Below, in pieces: positions 8,445 through 16,840 of a stretch of 61,380 nt of DNA (positions are counted from its first letter, which is position 1; each line of letters opens with the position of its first letter). Origin of the DNA: an uncultured Bacteroidales bacterium. Its GTDB lineage: Bacteria; Bacteroidota; Bacteroidia; Bacteroidales; UBA11471. The DNA is taken from contig CANQQA010000015.1 of NCBI GenBank assembly GCA_947625885.1, forward strand, positions 1-61,380, written 5' to 3'. The notes under the pieces were generated by a model. It did not search any database. It saw only the letters and a program-made list of their open reading frames with translations, and was not told the origin of the DNA. Both the position numbers and the translations under genes were made by a program.

Positions 8445-9278
8445 ATGAAAACGGAGATTTTGACACCGGAGTTTGTCCGGAAAATTTGTGCGGTCGCCCG
8501 CGAAACGGGCCGGTTTCAGCGGCGCGAGCGTCTGGTGTTCGACCCCGCGCGGGTCGAGGAGAAGAATCTGCACGACTACGTTTCGTATGTCGATAGGGAG
8601 TCCGAGCGGCGTTTGGTTGCCGCCCTGTCGCGCCTGCTTCCTTCGGCGGGATTCATTACCGAAGAGGCTACTGCCGCCTATTCCGGCGAGGCATGGTGCT
8701 GGATTATCGACCCGCTCGACGGCACCACCAATTACGTGCACGGCGCATCGCCCTACGCCGTGAGCGTGGCGTTGGCACATCTTACCGACGGCATAGTGGC
8801 AGGGGTCGTTTACGAGCCGTGCCGCGACGAGTGCTTTTGGGCGTTGAAAGGCGGCGGGGCGTATCTCGACGACCGCCGCATCGGCGTTTCGCCGGTCGCT
8901 GCGTTGGAGGCGGCTTACATACACGTCGGGCTGCCCTACGATGCCGTGCGCCATGGCGCTGCGGTGTCGGCGTTGCTGCACCGCTTCTACGGCAAGGTGG
9001 GCGGCGTGCGCATCTGCGGCTCGGCGGCAATGGATATTTGCGACGTGGCGGCAGGACGGGTCGATGCCTATGTGGAGCCGGCTCTGCACATCTGGGATAT
9101 AGCCGCCGGCATGCTTGTTTTGCGCGAGGCGGGCGGCAGCACCGTCGATTTTTCGGGCGTCGACTGGCTGGACGCCGCTCCCGACCCGCAGGCATGGGCA
9201 TCGTCGCCTTTCGATGTCGTTGCCGCCAATGCGTCGTTGCAGAAAGTGTTTTTGCAGGCGGTGCGCGAATGTTTATAA
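8445..9278 (+). CDS. inositol-monophosphatase family phosphatase (SuhB/CysQ-like)
   Basis: This 277-residue enzyme is of the Mg2+-dependent, Li+-sensitive sugar-phosphatase superfamily. The metal-binding motifs are present: EEAT at about residue 72, IDPLDGTTNYVHG at about 88 and the second signature LHIWDIAAGMLVLREAGG at about 212-229. Family members hydrolyse inositol-1-phosphate, 3'(2'),5'-bisphosphate nucleotides or fructose-1,6-bisphosphate, and the exact substrate cannot be assigned. The gene stands alone, divergent from exbB and convergent with the SulP gene, with a shared terminator after it. SulP is a sulfate-type transporter, so a CysQ-like PAP phosphatase role is conceivable but unproven. 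Confidence 0.85.
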   Translation: MKTEILTPEFVRKICAVARETGRFQRRERLVFDPARVEEKNLHDYVSYVDRESERRLVAALSRLLPSAGFITEEATAAYSGEAWCWIIDPLDGTTNYVHGASPYAVSVALAHLTDGIVAGVVYEPCRDECFWALKGGGAYLDDRRIGVSPVAALEAAYIHVGLPYDAVRHGAAVSALLHRFYGKVGGVRICGSAAMDICDVAAGRVDAYVEPALHIWDIAAGMLVLREAGGSTVDFSGVDWLDAAPDPQAWASSPFDVVAANASLQKVFLQAVRECL

Positions 9279-9295
9279 ATATTCATGCGGTATGC

Positions 9296-9336
9296 AAAAG
9301 GGGGCTGCATGACGCACATCATGCAGCCCCCCCTTT
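9296..9336. terminator. bidirectional terminator
   Basis: A 12-bp stem (arms 9301-9312 and 9319-9330, loop CGCACA) is flanked by AAAAG on the left and CCTTTT on the right. It lies between the convergent phosphatase and SulP genes. Confidence 0.88.
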
Positions 9337-9366
9337 TATATATAATATATAATGTGTATTCGGGGA

Positions 9367-11052
9367 TTACCTCATTTTCTCTTCCAGTTCCACCAAGGCG
9401 TTGGCTTTTGCCACGGCTTTGGATATGTGGTCGCAGATATACTCTTCGCCGATGATGCGGTCGAGTTTCGCTTTCCGCAGCGTTTCGTGCACGGTCGGGT
9501 TCACGCCGGAGAGAATGACGCGAATGCCCTCGCGGTGCGACGATTCCACGAGTATTTGTAAGTTGTGCATACCGGTGGAGTCGATGAACGGCACGCGGCG
9601 CATACGTAAGATGCGCACTAACGGTTTTTCCCGCATGCGGCGCATGAGGTCGTCGAATTTCGTGGCGACGCCGAAAAAGAACGGACCGTTGATTTCATAC
9701 ACTTCCACGCCCTTGGCGATGTTCAGCGTTTCGTGCTGCGACACCTCCGTGCCCTGCGCCACGTCGAGTTTGTCGCGCAGCACCGATATTTGCACGTTCT
9801 CCGATATGCGGCGTATGAACAGCAGCACGGCGAGCAGCAAGCCTATTTCTATGGCGATGGTGAGGTTGAACACGACGGTGAGCAGGAAGGTGGTGAGGAG
9901 TACGGCGACGTCCGATTTCGGGTTGCGCAGCAGCGAGCGCACCGTGCGCCACCCGCTCATGGTGTAGGCTACGACCACGAGCACGCCGGCGAGGCAAGCC
10001 ATGGGTACGAGCTTTATCAGCGGCATAAGCAGCAGGAAGATTGCCAGCAGCACGACGGCGTGTACGATGCCTGCCACCGGTGTGCGACCGCCGTTGTTGA
10101 TGTTGGTCATGGTGCGGGCTATCGCGCCGGTAACGGGAATGCCGCCGAAAAACGGCACGACGATGTTTGCCACGCCTTGTCCTATCAATTCGGTGTTGGA
10201 GTCGTGGTGGTCGCCCGATGCACCGTCGGCTACCGTTGCCGACAGCAGCGATTCGATGGCGCCGAGTATGGCGATGGTGAATGCCGGCGGCAGCAGTTGG
10301 TTGATAGTCGTCATGTCGATGTGCAGCGGCTGCGGGTCGGGTATTTCGTTGCTGATGTCGAAACGGTCGCCGATGGTTTCGATGCCCGTTATCCCGCAAT
10401 ACTCTTTCAACAGATACACGACGGCGGTCATTACGATGATAGCCACGAGCGAGCCCGGAATCTTGCGCGATATTTTCGGCACGAAGACGATGAGCAGAAT
10501 GCTGCATACCCCTACGAGCAGCGACATCGGATTCATCGTGTCGAAATGGCGGAAGTAGGTTGCCCATTGCGACAGGCAGTCTGCCGGCAGCTTCTCGATA
10601 GAGAGTCCGAACAAATCCTTGATTTGCGTCGTGAAAATGGTGAGGGCGATACCGCTGGTAAACCCGATGACTATCGGGTAGGGGATAAACTTGATGACGG
10701 CGCCCAGTCGGAACAGTCCCATCATCACGAGTATCGCACCCGCCATGGCGGTGGCTATCGCCAGCCCTTCGATGCCGTAGCTCTGAATGATGCCGAAGAC
10801 GATGACGATGAACGCTCCCGTCGGTCCGCCTATCTGCGTGGCGCTGCCGCCCAACGCCGATACGATGAAGCCGCCCACGATAGCGGTAATCAGACCCTTC
10901 TCGGGCGACACCCCCGATGCGATACCGAATGCGATTGCCAGCGGCAGCGCCACGATACCCACGATGATGCCCGCCATCAGGTCGTTTACGAATTTTTCTT
11001 TGGAATAATGCCTCAGACTCTCCGCGAGCTTCGGGCGAAAGTCGATTTTCAT
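9367..11052 (-). CDS. SulP-family anion transporter with STAS domain
   Basis: This 561-residue inner-membrane protein is of the SulP (SLC26) family, which moves sulfate, bicarbonate or other anions. It has about 12 membrane segments over residues 25-430, with the first family signature at PLAIAFGIASGVSPEKGLIT. A cytoplasmic C-terminal STAS domain (about 440-555) contains the FIDSTGMHNLQ loop. Length and domain order are normal for the family. The substrate cannot be told from sequence: sulfate and bicarbonate are both possible. It is a single-gene unit with its own -7 element about 45 bases upstream. Confidence 0.92.
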   Translation of the reverse strand: MKIDFRPKLAESLRHYSKEKFVNDLMAGIIVGIVALPLAIAFGIASGVSPEKGLITAIVGGFIVSALGGSATQIGGPTGAFIVIVFGIIQSYGIEGLAIATAMAGAILVMMGLFRLGAVIKFIPYPIVIGFTSGIALTIFTTQIKDLFGLSIEKLPADCLSQWATYFRHFDTMNPMSLLVGVCSILLIVFVPKISRKIPGSLVAIIVMTAVVYLLKEYCGITGIETIGDRFDISNEIPDPQPLHIDMTTINQLLPPAFTIAILGAIESLLSATVADGASGDHHDSNTELIGQGVANIVVPFFGGIPVTGAIARTMTNINNGGRTPVAGIVHAVVLLAIFLLLMPLIKLVPMACLAGVLVVVAYTMSGWRTVRSLLRNPKSDVAVLLTTFLLTVVFNLTIAIEIGLLLAVLLFIRRISENVQISVLRDKLDVAQGTEVSQHETLNIAKGVEVYEINGPFFFGVATKFDDLMRRMREKPLVRILRMRRVPFIDSTGMHNLQILVESSHREGIRVILSGVNPTVHETLRKAKLDRIIGEEYICDHISKAVAKANALVELEEKMR

Positions 11053-11094
11053 AACCTAATACCTAAAAAATAATACCTTGAAAATTTGAAGCCG

Positions 11095-11102
11095 CAAAGG
11101 TA
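11095..11102 (-). promoter_or_regulatory. candidate -7 element for the SulP gene
   Basis: It reads TACCTTTG on the minus strand (TAnnTTTG), 42 bases before the start codon. No clear -33 partner is seen. Confidence 0.4.
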
Positions 11103-11259
11103 GCGCTTTTTTCGCTACGATGTACCGCCGCCCTGCAAATTTGGCGTAAAAAAACGCGGCGCGGTTTCCGAATACGCTGTTTTTTCAACGAATCAACCCT
11201 GCCGGCGGCACCCTTCTCGCAGGAGAAAATAGGCAAATGATATTTTTTAAGGAGAAAAA

Positions 11260-11291
11260 TTTGTTGGAAAATTGTTTAATTATTATATTTG
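11260..11291 (+). promoter_or_regulatory. Bacteroidota-type promoter for the coiled-coil lipoprotein
   Basis: TTTG (11260-11263) and TATATTTG (11284-11291) are separated by 20 bases, a full match to the -33/-7 consensus. Transcription would start near 11297. This rules out the in-frame TTG at 11289 as the start of the downstream gene and gives a leader of about 80 bases. The gap 11053-11378 holds nothing else beyond the SulP promoter. Confidence 0.65.
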
Positions 11292-11378
11292 TCCGCAAAT
11301 ACACCTCTTTTGAATATATTACATTACTGCGTGAGAACCCTTGAAAATACTGGAAACTCTCTTTATAAAACTTTGATT

Positions 11379-14300
11379 ATGAAAATGAAAAAATTGACTA
11401 TCGGATTTTGCGCCGCTATGATTTTGTTGGCAGGCGTGGTCATCACCGCTTGTCGGGACGAAGAAGAGGGATTCGGCGGCAGTACTTCGACCGAGGTAGC
11501 CGACCGCATCGCTTCGTTGGAAACACAGGTGGCTTCGTTGCAACGGAGCATTTCCTCCTTGACGGCAGCTTCCGAAGCCGCCGATGCGTCGCTTCGTGAA
11601 GAGTTGGAAAAAACAAAAACCGCACTCGAAACAGCGAAAGCGGAACTTCAAAAAGAGATAGACGCCGTTGCAGGCACTGCCGATTTTGGCAGTCTGGCAG
11701 AGCGGGTGAAAGCTCTTGAAAGCGCTGTGCCCGCCAATTACAACGAGCTTTCCGCGAAGATAAAACAGGTTTCCGACAAGCTCGACGGCAAATCCGATAC
11801 AATGGAAGTGCAGGTGATGCTCGACGAGTTGAAAGCCGAGTTCGATGGCGCCATTGCTGCTGCCGATACCAAAATAACGGCTTGCGAAACGGCTATTGAT
11901 TTTCTCGAAAAAGCGGTAGAGCGTATGCAGACTGTCGTAGACGGAAAAGTGGATACTTCCGATTATGAGGATTTTGTGCAGCAGACCAATAAAGATATGC
12001 AGGAAAATCTCGAAGCCCTTTCGGTTTTGCAGAGTCTCTGCGCCGGATTCGAGGCGGGCGAAAAGATAAAAGAATATATCGACGAAGCTGTCGGAGACGT
12101 AGCCACCCAGCTCGGTGTGCTTCAAGAAACATACGCAACTTTTGCATCGGAATACGGAACGTTCAAAACCGAAATCGACGCTAAGGTGGCGTCAAATACG
12201 ACAGAATTAAATGCACTGAAATCGCTCATCGAAGATTTGGACACCATCAACGGAAAAGTCGGAATTGGCGATTTGCTCAAAGTGGAAGAACGTATTGCCT
12301 TACTGAACAGTCGTGTCGATTCCTTGAAAAACAACGACCTTACTTTGAAACAAGTAGAGGAGCAATTTAATAAAAGCAATACCGCGTTCTTGAACGGAGT
12401 GAACGGCATCATCACCGATGCGCTCGGCGAAGGCGGTCTTATCACCGCTGCTATTGCCGACAAAGCCGCAGCCTTGCAGGCTGATTACCAAAAACAAATC
12501 GACGACCTTTCCGCGCGTGTGGGCGTGCTCGAAGGCAAAGTCGATGCCCTCGAAGGCAAAGCCGATGCCATGTTGAAACGCATTCAATCGCTGGTATATG
12601 TGCCCAAGACCACCGACGGCAAGATACATATCGGTATGTCGTACATTGCCGAAATCGGAGCCGACGGCTCCGAATCGGGACCGCGTATGGAAGTTGCCAC
12701 CACGAAAAAACTCGAATACCGCGTATCTCCCGCCGGTTTGCGCGACAGCCTGCTTTTATTGTACCAAGTAGATAAGGACGCATTCTCCTTCTGGCAGGAA
12801 CACGTTTCGCGCGAACACGAATCGGAAGTGAAAGCCGCCGGTATATTGCGTACTTATATGGCAAATACCGCTACGCGGACAGCCGAACCGAGAGAAGGGC
12901 ATGACGGTCTGCACGAGTTCAATATCCTGAAACTCGAACCGGGCAATAGCGCCGGTACACTGTTGATTACCGTCGATAACGAGCACGATTTCACCCACGA
13001 AGACCTTGCCGTGGCTCTTTGTATCCGCCACGAAGATACGAAGACCGGCGTACTGACCGAATACTCGACGGCATATACACCGGTGGTGGGCGAGGGCACC
13101 AACCTTATCAACCGTTTCTATCTGGCGAAGAAAGATGAAAACGGCAACTATACGAAAGTCAGCCGAACCGACCGCATTGATTATACGCTGATTTACTCTG
13201 ACCGTACGCCGATAACGCTTTTGGGCGATTACGAGGTCGTTTACGACAATGGCGAAACGGTGATGTCGTTGGAAGATGCCAAAGCGAAATACGAATGGGA
13301 TGCCGAATTGACCGGTAATACATTCCGAACGAAAATCGGTGGTACAGGTACGAATGGTAATTTCGAGGGTTGTTATGCCATCACACCCAATCCCAATACG
13401 GTGAGCCTTAATACATCTCTGACCTTTGCTTTGACTAATTCATGTACGGAGAGTAATCTCGGTCACTCATGGTATTGTAAGGTCTATGGAGCAAAAATTG
13501 TCAACAAGAAGGGAACAGCGGTTACGATTATCTCCGATATTATGGTGCAGGTTACAGTCGTTCCTGCCCAATATAAAGTTACTGCTGAAGTAAAATGGAA
13601 CAGCGATAAATTTTATGAGGGAAAAAACAAAAACTGGACGACGGAAAGTTCAATCTATACGACCTCTCCGGCAACATTGACCTATTCTCAGGGTGGGCAA
13701 GATCTTCAAGCCGGCAATCTCCCGGGCAGCGTCTATAAGAATCTTTTTGCCGACGGACATCCATGGAATTTGACCAATCCTTGCGACAGTCTTCGCACAG
13801 AGAAGTTGTCGGTTACGTCCAAAGTAATAAATGGCAACCAGCTGGCATTCGACGTACAAGGTTTCGTATGGTGCGAAGATAAGCACAATATCAGTATGGC
13901 ACGTATCGGCGGCAACAAAATCCCCACTTCCGGCAAAGACAGTATTTCGGTAATCGGAACACTTAATTTTGTCGGTCCTTCCGCCAAAGATTTGGTACTT
14001 AAGCTGGGTGAAAGTGATGGCGATGGTGACGACTACAAGCAGCCGATAGAAATGTCTACCAATAGTAAAACCGGATACGAAGGTGTGGGTAACGGGTCAC
14101 CCTACGCTTTGCTCTATATGGCGGTAACGAAGGAGTTTATGGCTAAGAAGTATATCCCCTTGAACAGAGAATTCTTCCCGAATGGAAATATACTTAATGC
14201 TTCCTATACGCAAGTCAAGGTGGACAGTGTAGCATGTGTGAAACAGCCTTCTGGTAATGGTGGCGGAAGTGTTCCCGATACATTGAAATTGGAATACTAC

Positions 14301-14495
14301 ACGAAGCCGGGAGGACGTCCCTCGCCGATGCTCCGCTCTATCAACGTGAAAGATCCGGAAGATGCTCCTAAGATCAGCAGCATTAACGAGGAAACCACCT
14401 ATAAGACTTCTACTCCGATTAAGATTGCCGTCGCCGATGGTCCGACTATCCAGATTTACGTAACGTTTAAGTTTGTGCCCGAGAAGACTGAATGA
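11379..14495 (+). CDS. large coiled-coil surface lipoprotein
   Basis: This predicted lipoprotein has 1038 residues. Its signal peptide ends at AGVVITAC (Cys25) and is followed by RDEEE, an acidic stretch that in Bacteroidota can direct lipoproteins to the cell surface. Residues of about 35-300 form a long, heptad-like coiled coil (RIASLETQVASLQRSI), and a second one ends near 410 with ARVGVLEGKVDALEGKADAM. The C-terminal 600 residues are beta-rich and resemble no enzyme I know. N-terminal halves of this kind are annotated in related genomes as PL29-lyase N-terminal-like, but no catalytic lyase domain is visible. A longer reading from TTG at 11289 is rejected because it lies inside the promoter. 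The gene stands alone between a good promoter and a terminator. Confidence 0.75.
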   Translation: MKMKKLTIGFCAAMILLAGVVITACRDEEEGFGGSTSTEVADRIASLETQVASLQRSISSLTAASEAADASLREELEKTKTALETAKAELQKEIDAVAGTADFGSLAERVKALESAVPANYNELSAKIKQVSDKLDGKSDTMEVQVMLDELKAEFDGAIAAADTKITACETAIDFLEKAVERMQTVVDGKVDTSDYEDFVQQTNKDMQENLEALSVLQSLCAGFEAGEKIKEYIDEAVGDVATQLGVLQETYATFASEYGTFKTEIDAKVASNTTELNALKSLIEDLDTINGKVGIGDLLKVEERIALLNSRVDSLKNNDLTLKQVEEQFNKSNTAFLNGVNGIITDALGEGGLITAAIADKAAALQADYQKQIDDLSARVGVLEGKVDALEGKADAMLKRIQSLVYVPKTTDGKIHIGMSYIAEIGADGSESGPRMEVATTKKLEYRVSPAGLRDSLLLLYQVDKDAFSFWQEHVSREHESEVKAAGILRTYMANTATRTAEPREGHDGLHEFNILKLEPGNSAGTLLITVDNEHDFTHEDLAVALCIRHEDTKTGVLTEYSTAYTPVVGEGTNLINRFYLAKKDENGNYTKVSRTDRIDYTLIYSDRTPITLLGDYEVVYDNGETVMSLEDAKAKYEWDAELTGNTFRTKIGGTGTNGNFEGCYAITPNPNTVSLNTSLTFALTNSCTESNLGHSWYCKVYGAKIVNKKGTAVTIISDIMVQVTVVPAQYKVTAEVKWNSDKFYEGKNKNWTTESSIYTTSPATLTYSQGGQDLQAGNLPGSVYKNLFADGHPWNLTNPCDSLRTEKLSVTSKVINGNQLAFDVQGFVWCEDKHNISMARIGGNKIPTSGKDSISVIGTLNFVGPSAKDLVLKLGESDGDGDDYKQPIEMSTNSKTGYEGVGNGSPYALLYMAVTKEFMAKKYIPLNREFFPNGNILNASYTQVKVDSVACVKQPSGNGGGSVPDTLKLEYYTKPGGRPSPMLRSINVKDPEDAPKISSINEETTYKTSTPIKIAVADGPTIQIYVTFKFVPEKTE

Positions 14496-14504
14496 TTGAT
14501 GAGA

Positions 14505-14536
14505 CGGGCGGTGTGAACATTCTTCACACCGCCTTT
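14505..14536 (+). terminator. intrinsic terminator after the coiled-coil lipoprotein
   Basis: An 11-bp stem, GGCGGTGTGAA (14507-14517) with TTCACACCGCC (14523-14533), has a 5-base loop and a short TTT tail. The weak T tract may explain the second hairpin just downstream. Confidence 0.65.
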
Positions 14537-14570
14537 CGGAAAAATTAACAGCGTAAACAAGACAATTGTA

Positions 14571-14625
14571 TTCGATTCTTTATCGGTAACTCGAAAATAA
14601 AATGGGTTACCGATAAAGAATCGAA
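14571..14625 (+). repeat. 20-bp perfect inverted repeat, possible second terminator
   Basis: The arms at 14571-14590 and 14606-14625 are exact reverse complements, separated by 15 bases, and CATTTTTTAT follows on the plus strand. It could be a back-up terminator for the gene ending at 14495. It is unusually long and AT-rich for that role, and has no T tract on the minus strand. The rest of 14626-14710 holds only a short CCCGC-GCGGG hairpin. Confidence 0.6.
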
Positions 14626-14710
14626 CATTTTTTATATCTTTGTGCTGTAATCAAACATCAATATACCGACCCGCGGCTTTGCGGGATTTTCCGCACGCCG
14701 CTGCCCCTGT

Positions 14711-16636
14711 CTACGGGCGCGGAGCAGTAAGCGTGGGCTGGTTGGAGTAAAAAGGCGTTTCGTCCTCCTCTTCCTCGGAATCTTCCGATTTCTTTTCTTT
14801 GGGTTTGTTCTTCACGATTTCGCGCGGTTTCTGTTCGGTGAGCGGCGTGGCATACACGTCCCATGTCTGCTCTACGTCCCAGTTTGCCCGCAGGGCGATG
14901 TTGCCCGGGTAGTAAAGCACCGTTTCGGGCTGTCGCTTCTCCTTGTAGTTGCCGGTGTCCCATACGCCGTTTCCGTTGGTGTCGATGCAGAGGCGCATGT
15001 AGTAGGTGCCCGGCATAAGGTAGCGGAAAATGGCTTTGCCGTTTTTGACGCTGCTTTTATAGCGCGGCATGTCGGAGTCGTTCAACAGTTCGGCGAAAGC
15101 GCCTTCCTCCACGCCTACGGTTTTGACGATGAGGGAGGAATACTCCTCGACGGTGCGCACCTTGAATCGGTGCTCCGACGTGTTGGTCGATGTGCCGTAG
15201 ATGCTTTCGGCAGCCAGCGAGTCGAGTGTGAGGCGGTATTCGCCGCCGGGCTTCCATTTATGATGCAGGCGGTAGGTGCGCATCGAACCCGAATCGGGTG
15301 CGAACGTATAATCCGTTACGGGCGTCCACACGGTGTCGACTTTCAGGTCGAGGTGCACGGCGTCGGGCGCGAGCCGCTTCACCGGTTGGTCGAAGGTATA
15401 GACGGGCACGGCGGGAATGTCGAGGGTCGAGCCGTTACGGTTGGCGATGTTCATGAACTCGACGGGCGGCGGCAGAGTATCGTTGTCTTTGGGCTTGCGC
15501 TCTTTCCGCGCGTTCTTGTTGCGGAATATCCATGTCATCGTGTCGTTGTAGAGCGATAGCTGCTGTGCGGAGTCGGTACGGTAGTAGGCAGCGGCTATCA
15601 GCAAAGAATCTTTTCTGTAGACCAGCGAGTCGCGCAGCCAGTAGGTAATGGTGTCGCAGGTGGCGCTGCTCTCGACGACAGCCCAGTCGCCGTCGGCGAA
15701 ATCGAGCGGCGTGATGCGCGGCAGCGAGTCTTGCGGCGCCGAGAAGTAAACGGTCACTTTCCGGCGGTCGGTGCGCTCGTATTTCTCGAAATAGTGCGAT
15801 TTGAAATTTTCGTTGAAGGCGCGCAGCACGAGGTCGTCGGGGTAGTAGTGGGGGCGCAGCGCCGTAATCATCGTATCTATGGTTACGCTGTCCGCCCATA
15901 TCGTGTCGGTGCGCCACTCCATTTGCACGGTCGGTACGATGAGCGAGTCACCGAAAGCGATGTCTTCGGCGGGATTGTCGAAAAAGTAGTTTCGGTTGCC
16001 GTCTTTCAGGGCGAAAATCCGGTAAGAACCTTCGGCGATGTTGTGCACGGTGAAACGCCCGTAGGCATCGGTGCGGGCGATGCGCAGGAACGGCAGCGAC
16101 GTAAATGCCGTATCGTCGAGGTTGGCATAGATGCCCACCATCATGTCGCTTATCGGTTCGAGGTTGGAGGCGTTGAGCAGCGTACCCGCGATTTCGAGCG
16201 TGTCGATGTGGTCGCCTGTCGAAAAATAGAGGCTGAAAGCGCCCAGCTCGTTTTTTTCGTTGTTGTCGGCAATGGCGTTGCCGAAGTCGATGGTGTAAGT
16301 CGTGTTCGGCAGCAGCGAGTCGTTGAGTATGACGCTCACCCGCCGTCCGCTCGTCATGATGCGGGGCATTTTGCTTTGCGGGGGCGAGATGATTACTTTT
16401 TCGTTGGGATTGTCTATTTGAATAATTTCATCGAAATCGACATTGACCTTGTTGCTGTTGTAGTTAAGAGTCCCCGGCTCCGGGTCGCATTTTTTTACGA
16501 CGGGCGGCGTTTCGTCTTTCGGACCTCCGCCCGGACGCCCGATGTTCGCACACGAAAAGAGTGCGCCCGCGAAAAGTATGCCGGCGCCTGCCGCCGCACA
16601 GGCGTGCAGAAACGAGTGTCGTCCGGTGTATTTCAT
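14711..16636 (-). CDS. lipoprotein with N-terminal Ig-like domain
   Basis: This is a 641-residue lipoprotein with a lipobox at FAGALFSC (about residue 29). The N-terminal region (about 40-145) matches the bacterial Ig-like SbsA type: PPVVKKCDPEPGTLNYNS, VDFDEIIQI and LPNTTYTIDFGNAIADNNE. A carboxypeptidase-regulatory-like beta sandwich follows (about 150-215, with TDAYGRFTVHNIAEGSYRIF). A second Ig-like region follows further on (YTFDQPVKRLAP to RLTLDSLAAESIYG), and the protein ends in a Lys/Glu-rich tail. The domains suggest binding or structural work in the envelope. No catalytic residues are recognised. The gene is monocistronic, with a promoter element 39 bases upstream. Confidence 0.82.
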   Translation of the reverse strand: MKYTGRHSFLHACAAAGAGILFAGALFSCANIGRPGGGPKDETPPVVKKCDPEPGTLNYNSNKVNVDFDEIIQIDNPNEKVIISPPQSKMPRIMTSGRRVSVILNDSLLPNTTYTIDFGNAIADNNEKNELGAFSLYFSTGDHIDTLEIAGTLLNASNLEPISDMMVGIYANLDDTAFTSLPFLRIARTDAYGRFTVHNIAEGSYRIFALKDGNRNYFFDNPAEDIAFGDSLIVPTVQMEWRTDTIWADSVTIDTMITALRPHYYPDDLVLRAFNENFKSHYFEKYERTDRRKVTVYFSAPQDSLPRITPLDFADGDWAVVESSATCDTITYWLRDSLVYRKDSLLIAAAYYRTDSAQQLSLYNDTMTWIFRNKNARKERKPKDNDTLPPPVEFMNIANRNGSTLDIPAVPVYTFDQPVKRLAPDAVHLDLKVDTVWTPVTDYTFAPDSGSMRTYRLHHKWKPGGEYRLTLDSLAAESIYGTSTNTSEHRFKVRTVEEYSSLIVKTVGVEEGAFAELLNDSDMPRYKSSVKNGKAIFRYLMPGTYYMRLCIDTNGNGVWDTGNYKEKRQPETVLYYPGNIALRANWDVEQTWDVYATPLTEQKPREIVKNKPKEKKSEDSEEEEDETPFYSNQPTLTAPRP

Positions 16637-16674
16637 AGACAGGGAAATTGGAAATTTCCGTACATAACAACACG

Positions 16675-16682
16675 CAAAGATA
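16675..16682 (-). promoter_or_regulatory. candidate -7 element for the Ig-like lipoprotein
   Basis: It reads TATCTTTG on the minus strand (TAnnTTTG), 38 bases before the start codon. Confidence 0.4.
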
Positions 16683-16750
16683 GAAAAAAGCTCCCGTATC
16701 GCGGCAGAAAAAAGATTCTTTTGCGTTCGGGCATGACAAAATTATTGTAA

Positions 16751-16785
16751 TTTTGCAGACGTTACCGAAAAAAGCCATATATTTG
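16751..16785 (+). promoter_or_regulatory. candidate promoter for secDF
   Basis: TTTTG (16751-16755) and TATATTTG (16778-16785) are separated by 22 bases, one to three more than the usual spacing. A second -7-like TAATTTTG overlaps at 16748-16755. The leader to the ATG would be about 50 bases. Confidence 0.5.
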
Positions 16786-16840
16786 CACCTTAATTGAAAA
16801 CCAATAAAATAATTATCAAAAACATAAAGTACAAATTACA

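Noticed and set aside
14635-14642. TATCTTTG as a promoter for a plus-strand gene
   Set aside because: No plus-strand gene follows within 2 kb and no -33 element is present. It is kept only as part of the inverted-repeat observation.
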